A program made the position numbers and the translations under genes. A model generated the notes under the pieces. The model was not told the DNA's origin, did no database searches, and was given only the letters and a program-made list of their open reading frames with translations. DNA of 64,000 nt from Symmetrospora coprosmae (lineage: Eukaryota > Basidiomycota > Cystobasidiomycetes > Symmetrosporaceae): positions 434,001-498,000 of the forward strand of contig VUYT01000003.1 of assembly GCA_008802785.1 (NCBI GenBank), written 5' to 3'. Shown here piece by piece: positions 24,857-36,200 of the stretch. The first letter of the stretch is position 1. Each line of letters begins with the position of its first letter.

Positions 24857-26976
24857 GATGAGCTGAGGATCGGCAGTCTACTGTCCGAGGCCGGACAGTC
24901 GCAGGAGAGGGATAGAGGATGTGATACGAGAATGACTGGAGGGCGGGGCAAGAAGAGGAAGTGAAGAGAAGAGAAGTCTCTCTCTTTCCTCGTGAGCGAC
25001 AAGGCGAAACTGACATGCATTCCCATTGGCCCGGTCCCCTTGCGAGGTGGCCGAAATTGCGGATGTGACTCTGAGTTGGGCTGGACCGGTGCGCGAGACA
25101 CCGCTCACGGCAACAGGGAGGAGCGGAGCGGATGTGTCCTCGTGCGAGCACTGAACTTACGTGAGGCGCGGTGAGGGCGGAGAGAGGAGAGCTGTCACTC
25201 CGTCTGTGCGGGGATGTCCGTGCCCAACGGCCGACGGTCCCGTGCGGCGGACGGCGGCTCGGCGGCGCTCAGGCGACCTGTCGTGCGTCGCGATCGACGC
25301 GCGAGATGCGCTCGTGCATCGAGGGGCCTTTCCTCAGTCTCACTTGCCGCTTAGGTGAAGCGGTCGAGGTCCCTGCCCAAGCTGGAGGCCGGTGCAGGCG
25401 ACCTCTACGACGAGCGGCGTCCGGCATGAGCCGCATGATTGGAGGAGGTGCTTGCGAGGGGAGCAGTCAGGGCAGTCATAAGATGAGGAAGGCTAGTGTG
25501 ATTGCGCTGTCTTATCGGTGGGATGGGCGCAGGGGCACGTATGTAGGGGTCTGAGCGACCCGACGGACTTCTGCACCTCTGCCTTCAGACGATCCTGCGG
25601 GCGCGGGGAGCTCCACAGGGACTGGCTAAGTTGGGACATCCTCTCGCCGTCTGACTGAGTAACGCTGCTCGTTCGTCAGCTTAGGGCGCTCTGAGTAGAG
25701 AGGCATCCACATTGTTCGTGGTTGCTTGCGCCGTCTCGCATTCGTCCGACTTTGGAGCGCTGAAGAGGCAAACGCAACAGATCATATCGCAGTGGATGGT
25801 TGTGATCGTAGCGGTGTCAGATTGTGCCGGAACAGCTCGGTGTGAGGTTGTACTCAGCAGAGTATAGCCCGCTCCGGGTTGCTGAGGGCCTGAAGGGACC
25901 GCCACGGTGACCGGTTCTCTTTACAGTAATACAATCCAGACAACATCTTCCGCAAAACCGCTTCTATCTCCCTACAGGATCTCTTCTGACGCAACCCGCT
26001 AGCAGGCTCTGTCTCGGCAGCGTCTCGTGCTTGCCTTGGCCACCACCGTGTGCTGCCGGGGTCCCTCACTCCTGATGCGCCTGATGAGACGTGGCGACGA
26101 CGCTTTCCGCTCGTTTCCCACGTTCAGCACCACCACCTTTCCAGGCCTACCCATGCCCATGCATACATGCCCATGCATCATTGCCGCCAGCGGATCCGTC
26201 TCTCGGGGCACACATGCTTTTTAGCACGCGTCCATTGCAGTTGTCGTGTCGCAGTGCTTGCCATGCTTGTTGTACTCCTTTGCGCTTGCATAATCATAAC
26301 GAAGTAAACATCTGGGCCGTCTCCGTGGGGAGCAACAGCCGTATTAGGCACAAAACAACACGCTCTTTTTCCGTCAGATGGAAAAAAGGGCAGCAGATTT
26401 CACACTGGTGATGAGGCCGGGGCTGGAGAGTGAGCTCGATCTCGCATCGGTGGAAAGACGCCGGCGCAGTATCCATCCAGCCGTGACTCGAGATGCCTCT
26501 GTGCTACACGTAGTCGACGCCGTCCGTCTCGAATGCTGTCCACCCGCGGCGATGGAGACGGCTCCGGGAGAGGTGAACGGAGAATCAAGCCGGAGGTGTG
26601 AGCAGATGACTACTATGACTGTAGAAGGCTGCCTGAGATTTGTGTGATGGTGGAGACAGATTGGCGCAGGGCTTGCTGAGAGTCGGCCGCGCTGAGATCG
26701 GCCTGTCAGGATGCGTGTCAAGGTGAGCCTTCAGATTGGCCAGCTTTTGGGTATGCATCATTGGCTTTGATCATGAGCTGTGCATGAGAGGCACAACAAG
26801 CTGGCCTGCAGGGATGTAAGCTAGGTACAGGGTAAGCGGAGTGACGCAGTGCCGGGTATAGGCGCCGACACGGCAAAAGGACGGGACTGGAGCAGGAAGC
26901 AATGCCAAGAGCCGGTTGAAACATTGACTGTGCTGAGAGGAAAGCCGTCGGAAGAGCGAAGGGGAGTGAGACGCGT
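24857..26976. other. 2.1-kb stretch with no recognisable gene
   Basis: Short open frames occur on both strands, but none has a domain, consistent codon bias or plausible splice partners. The part nearest 24857 (including a GC-rich run at 25200-25330) is probably the promoter of DUF6533 copy 2. Around 26140-26200 there are short CATGCCCATGCAT-like near-repeats. A short or non-coding transcript cannot be excluded. Confidence 0.5.
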
Positions 26977-29686
26977 CTACTGCTGCCTGCCGTCCTTGCC
27001 CAGGTCACCGAAAGCGAGGAAGAGGCTGGGGAAACACGGTGTGAGCTCATGCAGTCGGAGCAGTAGGGACGGACAGACTCACTCGGCATCCTTGCTGGCA
27101 ATGAGCGAGCTCGTCCGCTTGATGCTGCTTGCGCTCGAAGACTTGGGCAGGCCCGCGATGGAAAGACGGGCAGCAGATCCAGCGGGACTGGCAGCGATGC
27201 TGCTGCGGTTGCCTCCAGCGAGATGCGAGACCTGCGGGCTGTCTGGGTGAGCGGTGCGCGGTGTGGAAGGGAACTCGTCCGTCATGTGCGAGTTGCTCTC
27301 CTCGTCGAGCGTGGAGAGGCGGCGCGCGGCCTGCTGCTGCTGCTGCTGCTGCTGCTCGAGCTGTGACGCATAGTCGGCAATGTGCTGTGTCGAGCCGAAC
27401 TGGTGCGATGCGCGGCGGGCGTCCATGCCGGTAGGGGGCGATGCCGAGGACGAGACCTGGATCTCGGGCGGGAATGCCGTACGCGTGGGCGTGGCAGACG
27501 TCGCTGCTGCAACTCCGCCGTACGCGTCGTCCATCTCGTCATCGGCGTCAGACTCGGCTATCGCGCGCGACTGTCGCTTGCCGGCGTTGGGAGCAGTCGA
27601 GAACCGCTTGCTTTGACGCGCCTGCTCCTCGCTCTGTCGGGCAGCGGCAGCCGAACCCATGCTGAAGCGGGACGAGTTGCCCATGTCGAGTGGAGGGAGT
27701 GTTGGTGCGCGCTGCAGATTGGCGCCGCCGCTCGCCATCGGCCGGTCCTCGTCAAAGTTGACTGGTGTCTGGTTGCCCATCACGGTAGCCTGCGAGGCAG
27801 GGCGCGAGGCGAAGGCAGCTTCGGTCTCGGGAGTGAGCTCCTCGACACAGTCTCGAGGGAAGACACCACGCGCAGGGGGCTTGCCGTCACGCTGAGGAGA
27901 GTCGAGGTTGCAACCAAGACACCCTGCGATGCGAATGATCCTTGTCAGCACATGACGGCCGATTCAGCCGGACGCATACACTCACATCCATCGTCATAGG
28001 TTACGACAACCTGAATCCGGTCACCGGGGTAGAAGACGAGCTCGTCTGGCATGGATGGCTCAAACACGCGGGTGACGATATAGATTTTACCCTCGTGGCT
28101 TGGGTCGCCGAAAGGTCCGTCAACGCTGTCCTCCGTTGGCTGGTTGCCAAGTGCAGCGGCAGCGGCGGCGGTGGCTACCGAGTTTATAGATTGCCGGGTA
28201 GCAGTAGCGGGCGAAAGAGGAAGAGGGACGTTCTGCGCAGCTGCAGCCGCAACAATGGCGCCAGCAGGATAAGCGGATCCGCTGCTGCGATTAAGAGCCG
28301 AAGCTAGAGCGTGGTCCTGGTGCGGCGGGAGCTGGGAGCTACCGGCATTGAAGCTGTCCTGCGGATGTGCCATCATGGCTGCGCTGGGACCCATCGAGCG
28401 CCTGTTCGGGTTCGAGGCAAAAGACTGCATAGATGCGTGCGGGTTCTGCTGAATGCCAGCCACAGGTGGCGGGTACTCGGCCACGCCATCGCCTGCAGTC
28501 ACGCTGTGCGGGTAGCCGTTGCTGAAGTTCGAAAAGCGGTCCTGCGAGTCGTGGTGCCCTGGCGGGAAGGCGGGAGCGACAAATGCACCAGGCTGAACGG
28601 GGGAGAAGTTGCCAGTGGCGTCTCGACCGAGGAGAGCCGCGTGCGAGGGCGACGAGAAGCCATTGAAGTTGTTGTTGTTGCCGCCGTTCGCCGCGCTGTT
28701 GAGGGCGAGGGTGCCGTAGCCGGCCATACCAGACGAGTGCTGCTTCTCTCCAACATTGGCAAAGTCCTTCTCTCCGTATCCATAGCCGTTGCCATTGTTT
28801 CCGCCCGAGGGCAGATCCTCATTGCTGTCTACGTGCTGGTTGTAGCCTGCAGACTGGCGCTTTCCAAATGCGCTTGCACCAAGACCGGCAGCACCTCCGG
28901 GGTTGTTGCCGCCATGGCTAAAGATGGCCGCATCCTCTGCCTGGCGCTGCTTCTTCTTTCGGTACCGAAGACCGAAGAATGCGGCAATGGCCAGGAGGAC
29001 GAGCACACCGATGACGGCTCCTGCAATGGCACCCGTGTTGGAGCCTCCTTCGTCCTTATTGGTCTGGTTGGCAGTGTCGGCATTGTTCGTGATGCCCGAC
29101 GTGGCAGAAGTGGGCGCGGACGAGGTGGTCGTGGAAGACAGGCTGGCGCTCGAGGTCGTTGGGCGCGCGGATGTCGAGCTGGTCGATGTGCGCGACGTTG
29201 TGCGTGGTGTTGTCGAGGAGGTGCTCGACGAGGTCGAGGAGGGAGTAAAGACGAGGGACGGCGCAGCGGCCGTGCTCGTTGTCGTCTCAGCCGTCGTGCG
29301 GCCTCCTCCACGCCCAAGAGACAGTGACGCAGAGGACTCGGAGGTGGTGAGGGGGACTCTGCCGCGGGTGGTGGTTGCAGCGGTCGCGGTCTCCTCGTCA
29401 TCCGGATCCACCGTGGGGAGCGGTTGCCGTCCGCCTACGTGCGTCACTGCGAGTCAGCGTGGATGGCGGTTGGTTGAGCATCGCAGAACCTACCTCTGAC
29501 AGAAGTGGTGGCTACGGGGATGGTAGAGACCTCCTCGTCTTCGTCGTCTGCCGCTGTCGCAGCTGTTGTTGCGCGAGACTGTCAGCACTGACCCTGTCCG
29601 CAGCACCCGGGGCTGTGAGTACACTCACGGACGCGCTGCCTCTTTTCGAGCATGAAGCGTGCGTGCTTTCCGCTGTTCTGCTTCAT
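26977..29686 (-). CDS. FUS1-like single-pass membrane protein with SH3 domain
   Basis: The start is ATG 29686 (MKQNSGKHARFMLEKRQR). An acidic stretch comes first, then a Ser/Thr-rich outer region of about 130 residues (TTSESSASLSLG, SSTSSSTSSTT). One membrane segment follows (IAGAVIGVLVLLAIAAFFG) with the stop-transfer run RYRKKKQRQ. A long Asn/Gly/Ser-rich cytosolic linker leads to an SH3 domain: IYIVTRVFEPSMPDELVFYP, GDRIQVVVTYDDGW, then GVFPRDCVEELT. A Ser-rich tail carries a poly-Gln tract near 27340. This order matches yeast Fus1, which acts in cell fusion during mating and also lacks a cleavable signal peptide; sequence identity to Fus1 outside SH3 is not claimed. The C-terminus is ambiguous: TGA at 27079 lies within a consensus donor GTGAGT, and splicing 27082-27026 would replace the last residue with DLFLAFGDLGKDGRQQ, ending at 26977. 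Confidence 0.72.
27336..27360 (-). repeat. Trinucleotide tract coding poly-glutamine in the SH3 protein
   Basis: Nine CTG units on the plus strand read as CAG glutamine codons on the minus strand, just after the SH3-containing region's Ser-rich tail segment ASQLEQ. It is likely to vary between strains. Confidence 0.8.
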
Positions 29687-30919
29687 CTTGGCATGTGTGT
29701 GTGTGGTGTGTGTAGACTGCTGCGGATCCTGCCTGCCAGAGGTCGGGAGTCGCGCTCGAGAGAAGTGATGGAAGGTTTGTTTGGTTTGTCGGACTGTTTG
29801 AGTGTGAGAATGAGCGTGTGTCCAAGAGGGTGCGTTGTAAATGCGTATGTAGAAAAGTGGATGATCAAGTCGATGTGAAGCTGACCCTGCTTGCTTTGTT
29901 GGGGGTGGCAGCTGGTCGCGCAGGCTGAGCTTTGGGCGCGTCTCTACAGGGGACCCACGCTAATAAGGACGGCGGTTGCGAAGGGGCGGCGAGAGGGCGG
30001 AATAGGAGAGATGGATCCAACGCCTGTCCTGATGATATGGGAAAGCAGGAGAAGAAGCCAGATGCGCTGTCTTGTCTCTGTTGTCGAGATTGCTGGCTGG
30101 ACGCGCGCGCTAGTCTCAGGCACGCACTCTGTGACCCAGAGGCGCGCAGGGCCTGGCTCGGCGGCAAGGGACGCGTCGGGGCCGCCAGGGAAGGCTGCTG
30201 AGAGTGACTGCACTTTTCATAAAGACAGCACAGATCATCGCAACAAATGCGCTAGAGCGTACGACAAGGTATGTAGGCGGCTCTCCTACATGCGCTTACT
30301 CACAGAATCTTCGAAAGGTCAGCAGCGTTGGAGCTTTGTGGCCAGGGGGGCAGAGCCGTTTGCAATACGCTCCAGACGATTGTCACACGTTCACTGAACT
30401 CTGCGTCGAGGCGTCCGTGTACATTATCAGCTTTCTTGCAGAGCAGACCTTCTGCCGAGGAGGGTGGGTCTGTCAAGCTGATACGCGGGCTAGGTAGGAC
30501 TACAGGACCACATCACCGTATGCGCTTTGAGTATGGCACTGCGCTGGCATACAAGATTGTCTCTTTGCCTGTCCGTTTGTCCCTGGCTGCCTGACGCGCT
30601 GTGCTCAATGTGTACATCCTGCACTTCTCTGTCCCCGCAATCCACGCTAGATAGGCGCGTCGGTGGCGAAAGTCAGGAGCCGGACTCCTGATGAGACTGC
30701 TTTTTCTGACGAAAGCGATGTGTAGAGTACGATCGTATATGTCCCAGGATCGTGTTGAGGACACAGGTTACGAGCTTGCAGAGTAAGGATGTTGCTCGCT
30801 AGCGACCGGCACCGTAATGACACTGCAGAGCTGCCGTGGCAAGATACGGAAGTGGCATGAGGGCCAAATCCTCAATCGTTATATTATATACGTTTTTTGC
30901 GAGCATCGCGCTTCATCCT
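29687..30919. other. Intergenic, promoter side of the SH3 gene
   Basis: A stretch of 1.2 kb without a recognisable gene. Small open frames lack domains and the codon bias seen in true exons. It probably includes the promoter and 5' untranslated region of the SH3 gene. Confidence 0.5.
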
Positions 30920-31063
30920 GGTTGGATGTTCTAGTGGTTATGATCCGAGATTCGTAAGTTCGCCACTACCACTGGCTACCGCCTGGGCATCGCTCATCCC
31001 GGCCCATCTGCAGTGATTCACAAGAAGCTTCTCGTCGCCCGGGTTCGAATCCCGGTCTGACCT
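30920..31063 (+). tRNA. Intron-containing tRNA gene (isotype uncertain)
   Basis: The cloverleaf is readable. Acceptor GGTTGGA (30920-30926) pairs with TCTGACC (31056-31062), with two G-T wobbles and discriminator T. The D-arm is TTCTAGTGGTTATGAT. Anticodon stem CGAGA/TCTCG encloses a loop interrupted after position 37 by an intron of about 72 nt (30957-31028). The T-arm CCGGG TTCGAAT CCCGG holds a perfect B box, GGTTCGAATCC. A run of seven T follows at 31070, a polymerase III terminator. By position the anticodon is CGT (Thr). The GGTT...ACC acceptor with U73 looks more like fungal tRNA-Gln, so the isotype is unsettled. The 10-25 pair is T-T, so a decayed copy is possible. Confidence 0.7.
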
Positions 31064-31155
31064 GTTCAGTTTTTTTCGGCATCCCCGGACTGCCTGGGCC
31101 TTAGAGGGCCACTGATGGCCCGGACAACATTTTTTTTGACGCAGATAAGCTTATT

Positions 31156-31345
31156 AGATGCACACACCCTTGCACAACTGCATGCTTTTAGTTCTGGAAG
31201 ATTTGGGCCCATATTGCGGCCCCCAGAGCCGTCCAGGTCGTTCCGACCGCGTCATGCATAAACCCGAGAGAGCTTCGTCGGGAAGGTGACTTCTTGGGCA
31301 CGTCAGGTACTCAGAGTATCATGGTACATGCAAAGATTAGCTGTA
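31156..31345 (+). repeat. Diverged direct repeat, copy A
   Basis: It begins AGATGCACACACCCTTG. An internal anchor, AGCTTCGTCGGGAAGGTG, lies 115 nt further on. Copy B, 475 nt downstream, has the same two anchors 114 nt apart, with recognisable matches between them. No coding frame is shared. The origin is unknown; it starts just after the tRNA terminator. Confidence 0.55.
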
Positions 31346-31630
31346 CGAATTGTCACGGCTTTCAAAGCCTTGCTGCGACCTGTATAGCCTCCCGAAGCCA
31401 GCGTCTCGGCGACGGCAGAGACCCCTTGAAGCTCCGTCAGGCCAGCCTCATTTCCTAAAGACGGATACATAGAGATGCTGCCATCCCATTATGAATGATC
31501 CTAGCATCAATAGCTTCATCGTTCACCTGTATTGGATTGTCCTTCTTTCAGCCTCGTCTATCTCCCGGTCCTTCTTGGGGCGGATCGGCCGCACAAGCAG
31601 CAGTCTTTTCGCGCCGATGAGCGACGTAAC

Positions 31631-31812
31631 AGATGCTCACACTCTTGTACGATCGCGACATTTGTGTCCCGGGGCAATCGGACCCCTACTGCGACGTCCA
31701 CAGCGTCGGGACCTTCCCAACAATCCGGTGCCTGAATGCGGGGAAGCTTCATCGAGCAGGTGGCTTCTTTCGCATTTTATGGTCACGAAGCGTTGTACAC
31801 ATGCCGTGATGG
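31631..31812 (+). repeat. Diverged direct repeat, copy B
   Basis: It begins AGATGCTCACACTCTTG and carries AGCTTCATCGAGCAGGTG 114 nt later, paralleling copy A. By eye, identity is roughly 60 to 70 percent, which suggests an old duplication or two remnants of one element. Confidence 0.55.
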
Positions 31813-32266
31813 TCTGAAGCAGATTTCAGGTCGTATAGAGCATTGCCTCAACTTATGCAGTCGGCCCCGTCCGATGCGTTTCAGGGCTGCAGCGAGCCCG
31901 CAAAGCCGGGACCACAGAGCGGGAATCTTCGGTTGTAGAGGCGCGGAGATGATCAAACCTATACGACGAGCATACACACAATCTTCCAGCACATACAGAC
32001 TCATCCCGAAGTCACAATAGCCTGTCCTGCAGCCCCGCTACAGGCAGAAGCCAGAACAGGTCTACTGGAGCATGCGACTTTTTTCACCTCTCCGACGCGC
32101 CTAGTTTGGTGAAGCTACTTGATACAGCATACACGTCTTATTAAGCCTGTCTCCCTTGACTCGCTTATCTCCTTGCACTCAACCCCACCTCTGTGCCTGT
32201 GCCTGGTCCCTCCTCCATACGCACGTGTCTCGGCTTTCGCGGCTTCTTCGGACGCCATCACTCACA

Positions 32267-33033
32267 ATGCATATTGACCCTGCGCAACTGGCCGACCTCC
32301 CAGCATGCGCCGCTCTCGTCGGACGTCGTCCATCGCACGAGCCGCACAGCCTGCGCAGAGCTGACATCACGGATGCCCAGCGCCTGGCTCGCAAGGTGGA
32401 AGCCATGCAGAGGGACCTCGAGGACCCTCGGACCGTTCTCTACGTTGCAAAGCAGGAAGGACGCATAGTCGGCTGGGCAAACTGGCTCAAGCCAGGAGGC
32501 GAACAGAGAACTGTCGAACAGAAGTACACGACCGAGCGCGATCCCGAGCTCGACTTCTACATTATCGAGGACGGCGCCCGGCAGAAGGAGAAGATGCGCG
32601 TCGCCTTCTTCGGAGAGCAGCCAATATGGTGAGCTCGTCCATGCCGGTACTCCATGAGCCAGGACTGACACAGCGTACACACAGGACTCTTCGACAGCTC
32701 TTCGTCGACCAGACCGTCAAGCGGAGCGGAATCGGGAGAAAGCTCCTCGAGCACGGCTTGGCGCTCACAGGCGACGATGCGCTCATCGGCCTATCAAGCT
32801 CGCCCTCCGCCTGCGCCCTGTATCGGCAGTATGGCTTTGTGATTTCCAGCTGGTTCGAGTACGACAGAGAGGATCTAGATCCCGAAACGGGCAAGAGGGC
32901 CATGTACAGATTTCGATGGCCTTACATGGTCCGCGGACCCGTGCGGCCTGAGCAGCAGGAGGCGTTAGCCGCAGCGGGCAGGAGGCTAGCACACGAAGAT
33001 CTGTTAGACAAGGACCCAGAGCTGTTGCAATGA
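32267..33033 (+). CDS. GNAT family N-acetyltransferase
   Basis: Two exons, 32267-32628 and 32685-33033, restore a tryptophan codon across a 56-nt intron and give 236 residues. The N-terminal part has EDPRTVLYVAKQEGRIVGWA, the usual beta strands before the acetyl-CoA site. The second exon starts TLRQLFVDQTVKRSGIGRKL; RSGIGRKLL is the Q/R-x-x-G-x-G/A motif A that binds the pyrophosphate of acetyl-CoA. SSSPSACALYRQYGF is the typical C-terminal helix and strand. The acceptor substrate cannot be told; many basidiomycete proteins of this kind remain uncharacterised. The Met at 32267 (MHIDPAQLADLPACA) is chosen because residues from the upstream in-frame Met at 32156 do not look protein-like. KU80 follows 239 nt downstream on the same strand. 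Confidence 0.85.
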
Positions 33034-33272
33034 TTGCCAGTGAAATGTCTCTGCTCTGGTCGGATGCACGCCACAAGTTGTCCCGCAAAGCTCGTGACGC
33101 GCCTCCGTCTTCTAGGGTCGACTCTGCTCGCACAACTGCAGGAACGGCAGCGTTCGTGGCAGTTTCGTCAGCGTCACTTTGGCAGCAGGAGGCAGCCACG
33201 TCGTCCAGCAGGTCTCTGCAGCTAGCGCCCTTGCCGTGCTGACCTCGCGGAGCCAGAGCGCGTTGCGTCACA
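33034..33272. other. Short intergenic region before KU80
   Basis: A stretch of 239 nt between the acetyltransferase stop and the KU80 start, with no recognised element. Confidence 0.5.
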
Positions 33273-36200
33273 ATGGCCTCTTCGTATACGGTGCGCCTTT
33301 AGGCACCACGGCAAGGCTCGCACCCACCATGCTCATTGTTGTCCATCCATCCACAGTACACATGCTACCTCATCGATGTGTCGCCCTCAATGGGTCAGCC
33401 GCTCGGTGCGGACCTCGACCCGGTCCACGGCGCGAGCAAGAGCCGACTGTCGTACGCGCTCGACAGCGTCCGGATCAGGATAGCACAGCGTATCATGAAC
33501 CCCAAGGCCACTGATCAGATAGCCATCGTCACGTTCGGCGACGACAAGACGGCAAACATGCTCGCTGACCGCGAAGGGTACGATAATATTGTCGAGATCA
33601 GTCAGATGCATCAGCCGTCCTTCGCCGACCTGAACCGCCTGAACGATATCGAGGTTGGCACGGCGAACGTGGACCTCATCTCTGCACTCTACGTTGCGGG
33701 AGAGATCGTCAGGCAGGCCAAAGTCGCACGCAAGGACGCCAAAAAGCAGATCATCCTCTTCACCGACGCGGAGGAGCCAATGGGCAAGAACGACGATGGA
33801 GACGATGCTGTGTCTACTGCATGGAAGGAGACTTCGTGGATGGAGCCGCTCTATACCGCGCTTGTGCCTGGAATGGATGGCGCGGGCATCGACCCAAAGA
33901 TGCACTTTACGCTCACCATCGTCGGCAGTGACTTTGGAGACCCAGAGATGGATTTGGAGAGGCGGAAGAAGTGGTCGAAGGCCAAGCAATGGAACGTTGA
34001 CGGACTCATGGCGCTATTTCAGCGCGCGAATCAGCTTGGAGCCCAGCATCGAGCAAAGATGCCACGCGTGTCTACCGCACCCGTCCAAGGCTACATCGCC
34101 CTCGCGCGCCAGCCTTCTGTGCCCGTCGTCGCTACGACAAGCAAGCTGCTGCCGCTGCATATTGGAGACCCGGACAAGTTCCCGGACGAATCCTTGACGA
34201 TGCAGATATCGCTGCAGAAGGCTGCACAGAAGGCCGCGTCCAAGTCTCTCGGAAAGATGAGGCGCGGAGCTTGGACCAAGACGCTCAGCAACAAGAAGGT
34301 CAATGCGTCAGACAGCAAGGGCAAGAAACGGGCAAGGGACTACTCGGAAGATGAGGATGAAGAGGATGAGGACGATGAGGACAGGTCGACCCTTCACCAG
34401 CCCGGCGAACTGGCTCAAGACAAGGTGGGCTCGGAGTTATTACGGACTTTGACTGCTTGGCTGACATTCTAGCCTGCCGCTAGAAATGGTACTACGTGCC
34501 TCAGTACAAGCGGTCCGGGGAGCAGGACACTGGTGCCAGCAGCACGAACGGCACACCGCGCAAGAATGGAGCCGAGAACAGCGATGAAGACGACAGTGAT
34601 GAAGAAGATGCAGCTGACAAAGCAAAGAGAGACGAGGCATCTCGGAGACTCGAGACGACCGAGAACCTGAGCAAGGCATACCGATACGGGACCGACCTGA
34701 TCCCGCTCGACGAGCCGCCGATGCTTACCGTGGGAGAGGCCGGACTATCTGTCCGCGGCTTCATGCCAGCTGCCGAGGTGGGCGGTTTAGACTCTTCATG
34801 TCAATAGCGCCAAACTTTCTTGTACTGACACACCGCTCGTACCGTGGACAGTTCCACCTAGAATGGGCCCTCAACGACCCGTACTGGGTCTTCCCTCAAG
34901 ACAATTCCCACCAGATGCTCGCCTTTTCTGCGCTCCTGTGGGCGATGCGTGCCAAAGACCGCTACGCCGTTATCCGCCTCGTCCCTCCTTCCAACGTGCA
35001 GCTTGGACAGAAGCAGCCCCGCATCGGCATACTCATTCCCTGCGTCGGCGAAGACGCAATCGAAGGACTCGAGATGGGCCTCCTGCTGCCCATGCCGTTC
35101 AAGGAGGAGCTGGCCAATTGGTCCTTCCCGAGCCTGGATCGCATTCTCACAGTCACCGGCGTACCTGTCACCGAGCACAGACTGCTGCCAAAGCCAGATC
35201 TACTAGACGCCATGGACAAGTTCGCAGATTCGATGATGCTGCCTTCGACCTCAGAGGAAGGTCAGGCCTCTGGCAGTCGTGCAGCTGGGTGAGCTTCGCC
35301 AGCAAGGAGAACCGCTTGTGACTATGTCAGTCGGACTGATGTATGCACATGTACATTGACAGGGACAAGCCGTGGTTTGACCCTACCCAGTCGTATAATC
35401 CGGCTATCCACAATTTCATGAACAAGCTCATCGACAAGGTTGTCAACTCGCAAGATCAGCAGAGCACTGGAGACCAGGAAGAGGAGGTAGTAGACGTCCA
35501 TCCGATGCTGACGCGGTACATGTACCCGCCTGAGGAGGTGATGAGCGCGTCTGCCGATGCCGCCGCTGTGCTACAGAAAGTGGCGAACCTGACTCTGAGT
35601 GCGTGGTGTTTTCTCTGCGGCGAGAACGGTGCTCGGCTAACGGGATCTCGACCTTGTTGCTGCCTCGCAGTCCCGCCAAAGCCGAAGCTGGCTAAGGGCA
35701 AAGGCGCGAAGAGCAAAGCTGCCAGAAAGATTCAGAGCAGTGCCCTGCACGATCTGCTCGGTGATGACGCAGATGAGTTTGAAGCGAACCCGAGCCACGT
35801 TGCAGAAGGCAAAGGAACCGGAGGTGAGAGGATCGACGTCATGCAGGGCTTTGGGTTGCTGTACTAACGCGTGTTCTGCCGCTCGTCAGACGCAAGCCAG
35901 GCAGACGCTCGCCCGTCCAATTACTCTCAATCACAACACACCGCTGGTAACTTGTACCGCAACCCGAACGCCAGCATGTCGTACGGTCAGAGTCAGAGTC
36001 AGAGTCAGGCGACCCACAAGCAGACTTCGACCCAAGGAAAGAATGGCACCAGCAAGTCCGCGTCTCCTGCAAGGAAGCCAGTCGACCAGAAGAAGTCAAC
36101 GGTCAAGAATGTCGAAGACGATGATTCGGCTACTGAAGGCTCAGATACGGAGCACTCGGACATTGATGCAGACGGCGACAAGACCATGCTCAGCTCGGTC

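Larger units (their letters stand above)
31064..32266. other. Intergenic region with a diverged direct repeat
   Basis: A stretch of 1.2 kb without coding signal. It holds two imperfect copies of a segment of about 180 nt (see the repeat entries) and the promoter of the acetyltransferase gene at its right end. Confidence 0.5.

Noticed and set aside
31064-32266. Transposon coding remnants around the diverged repeat
   Set aside because: No transposase, reverse transcriptase or terminal inverted repeat could be recognised.
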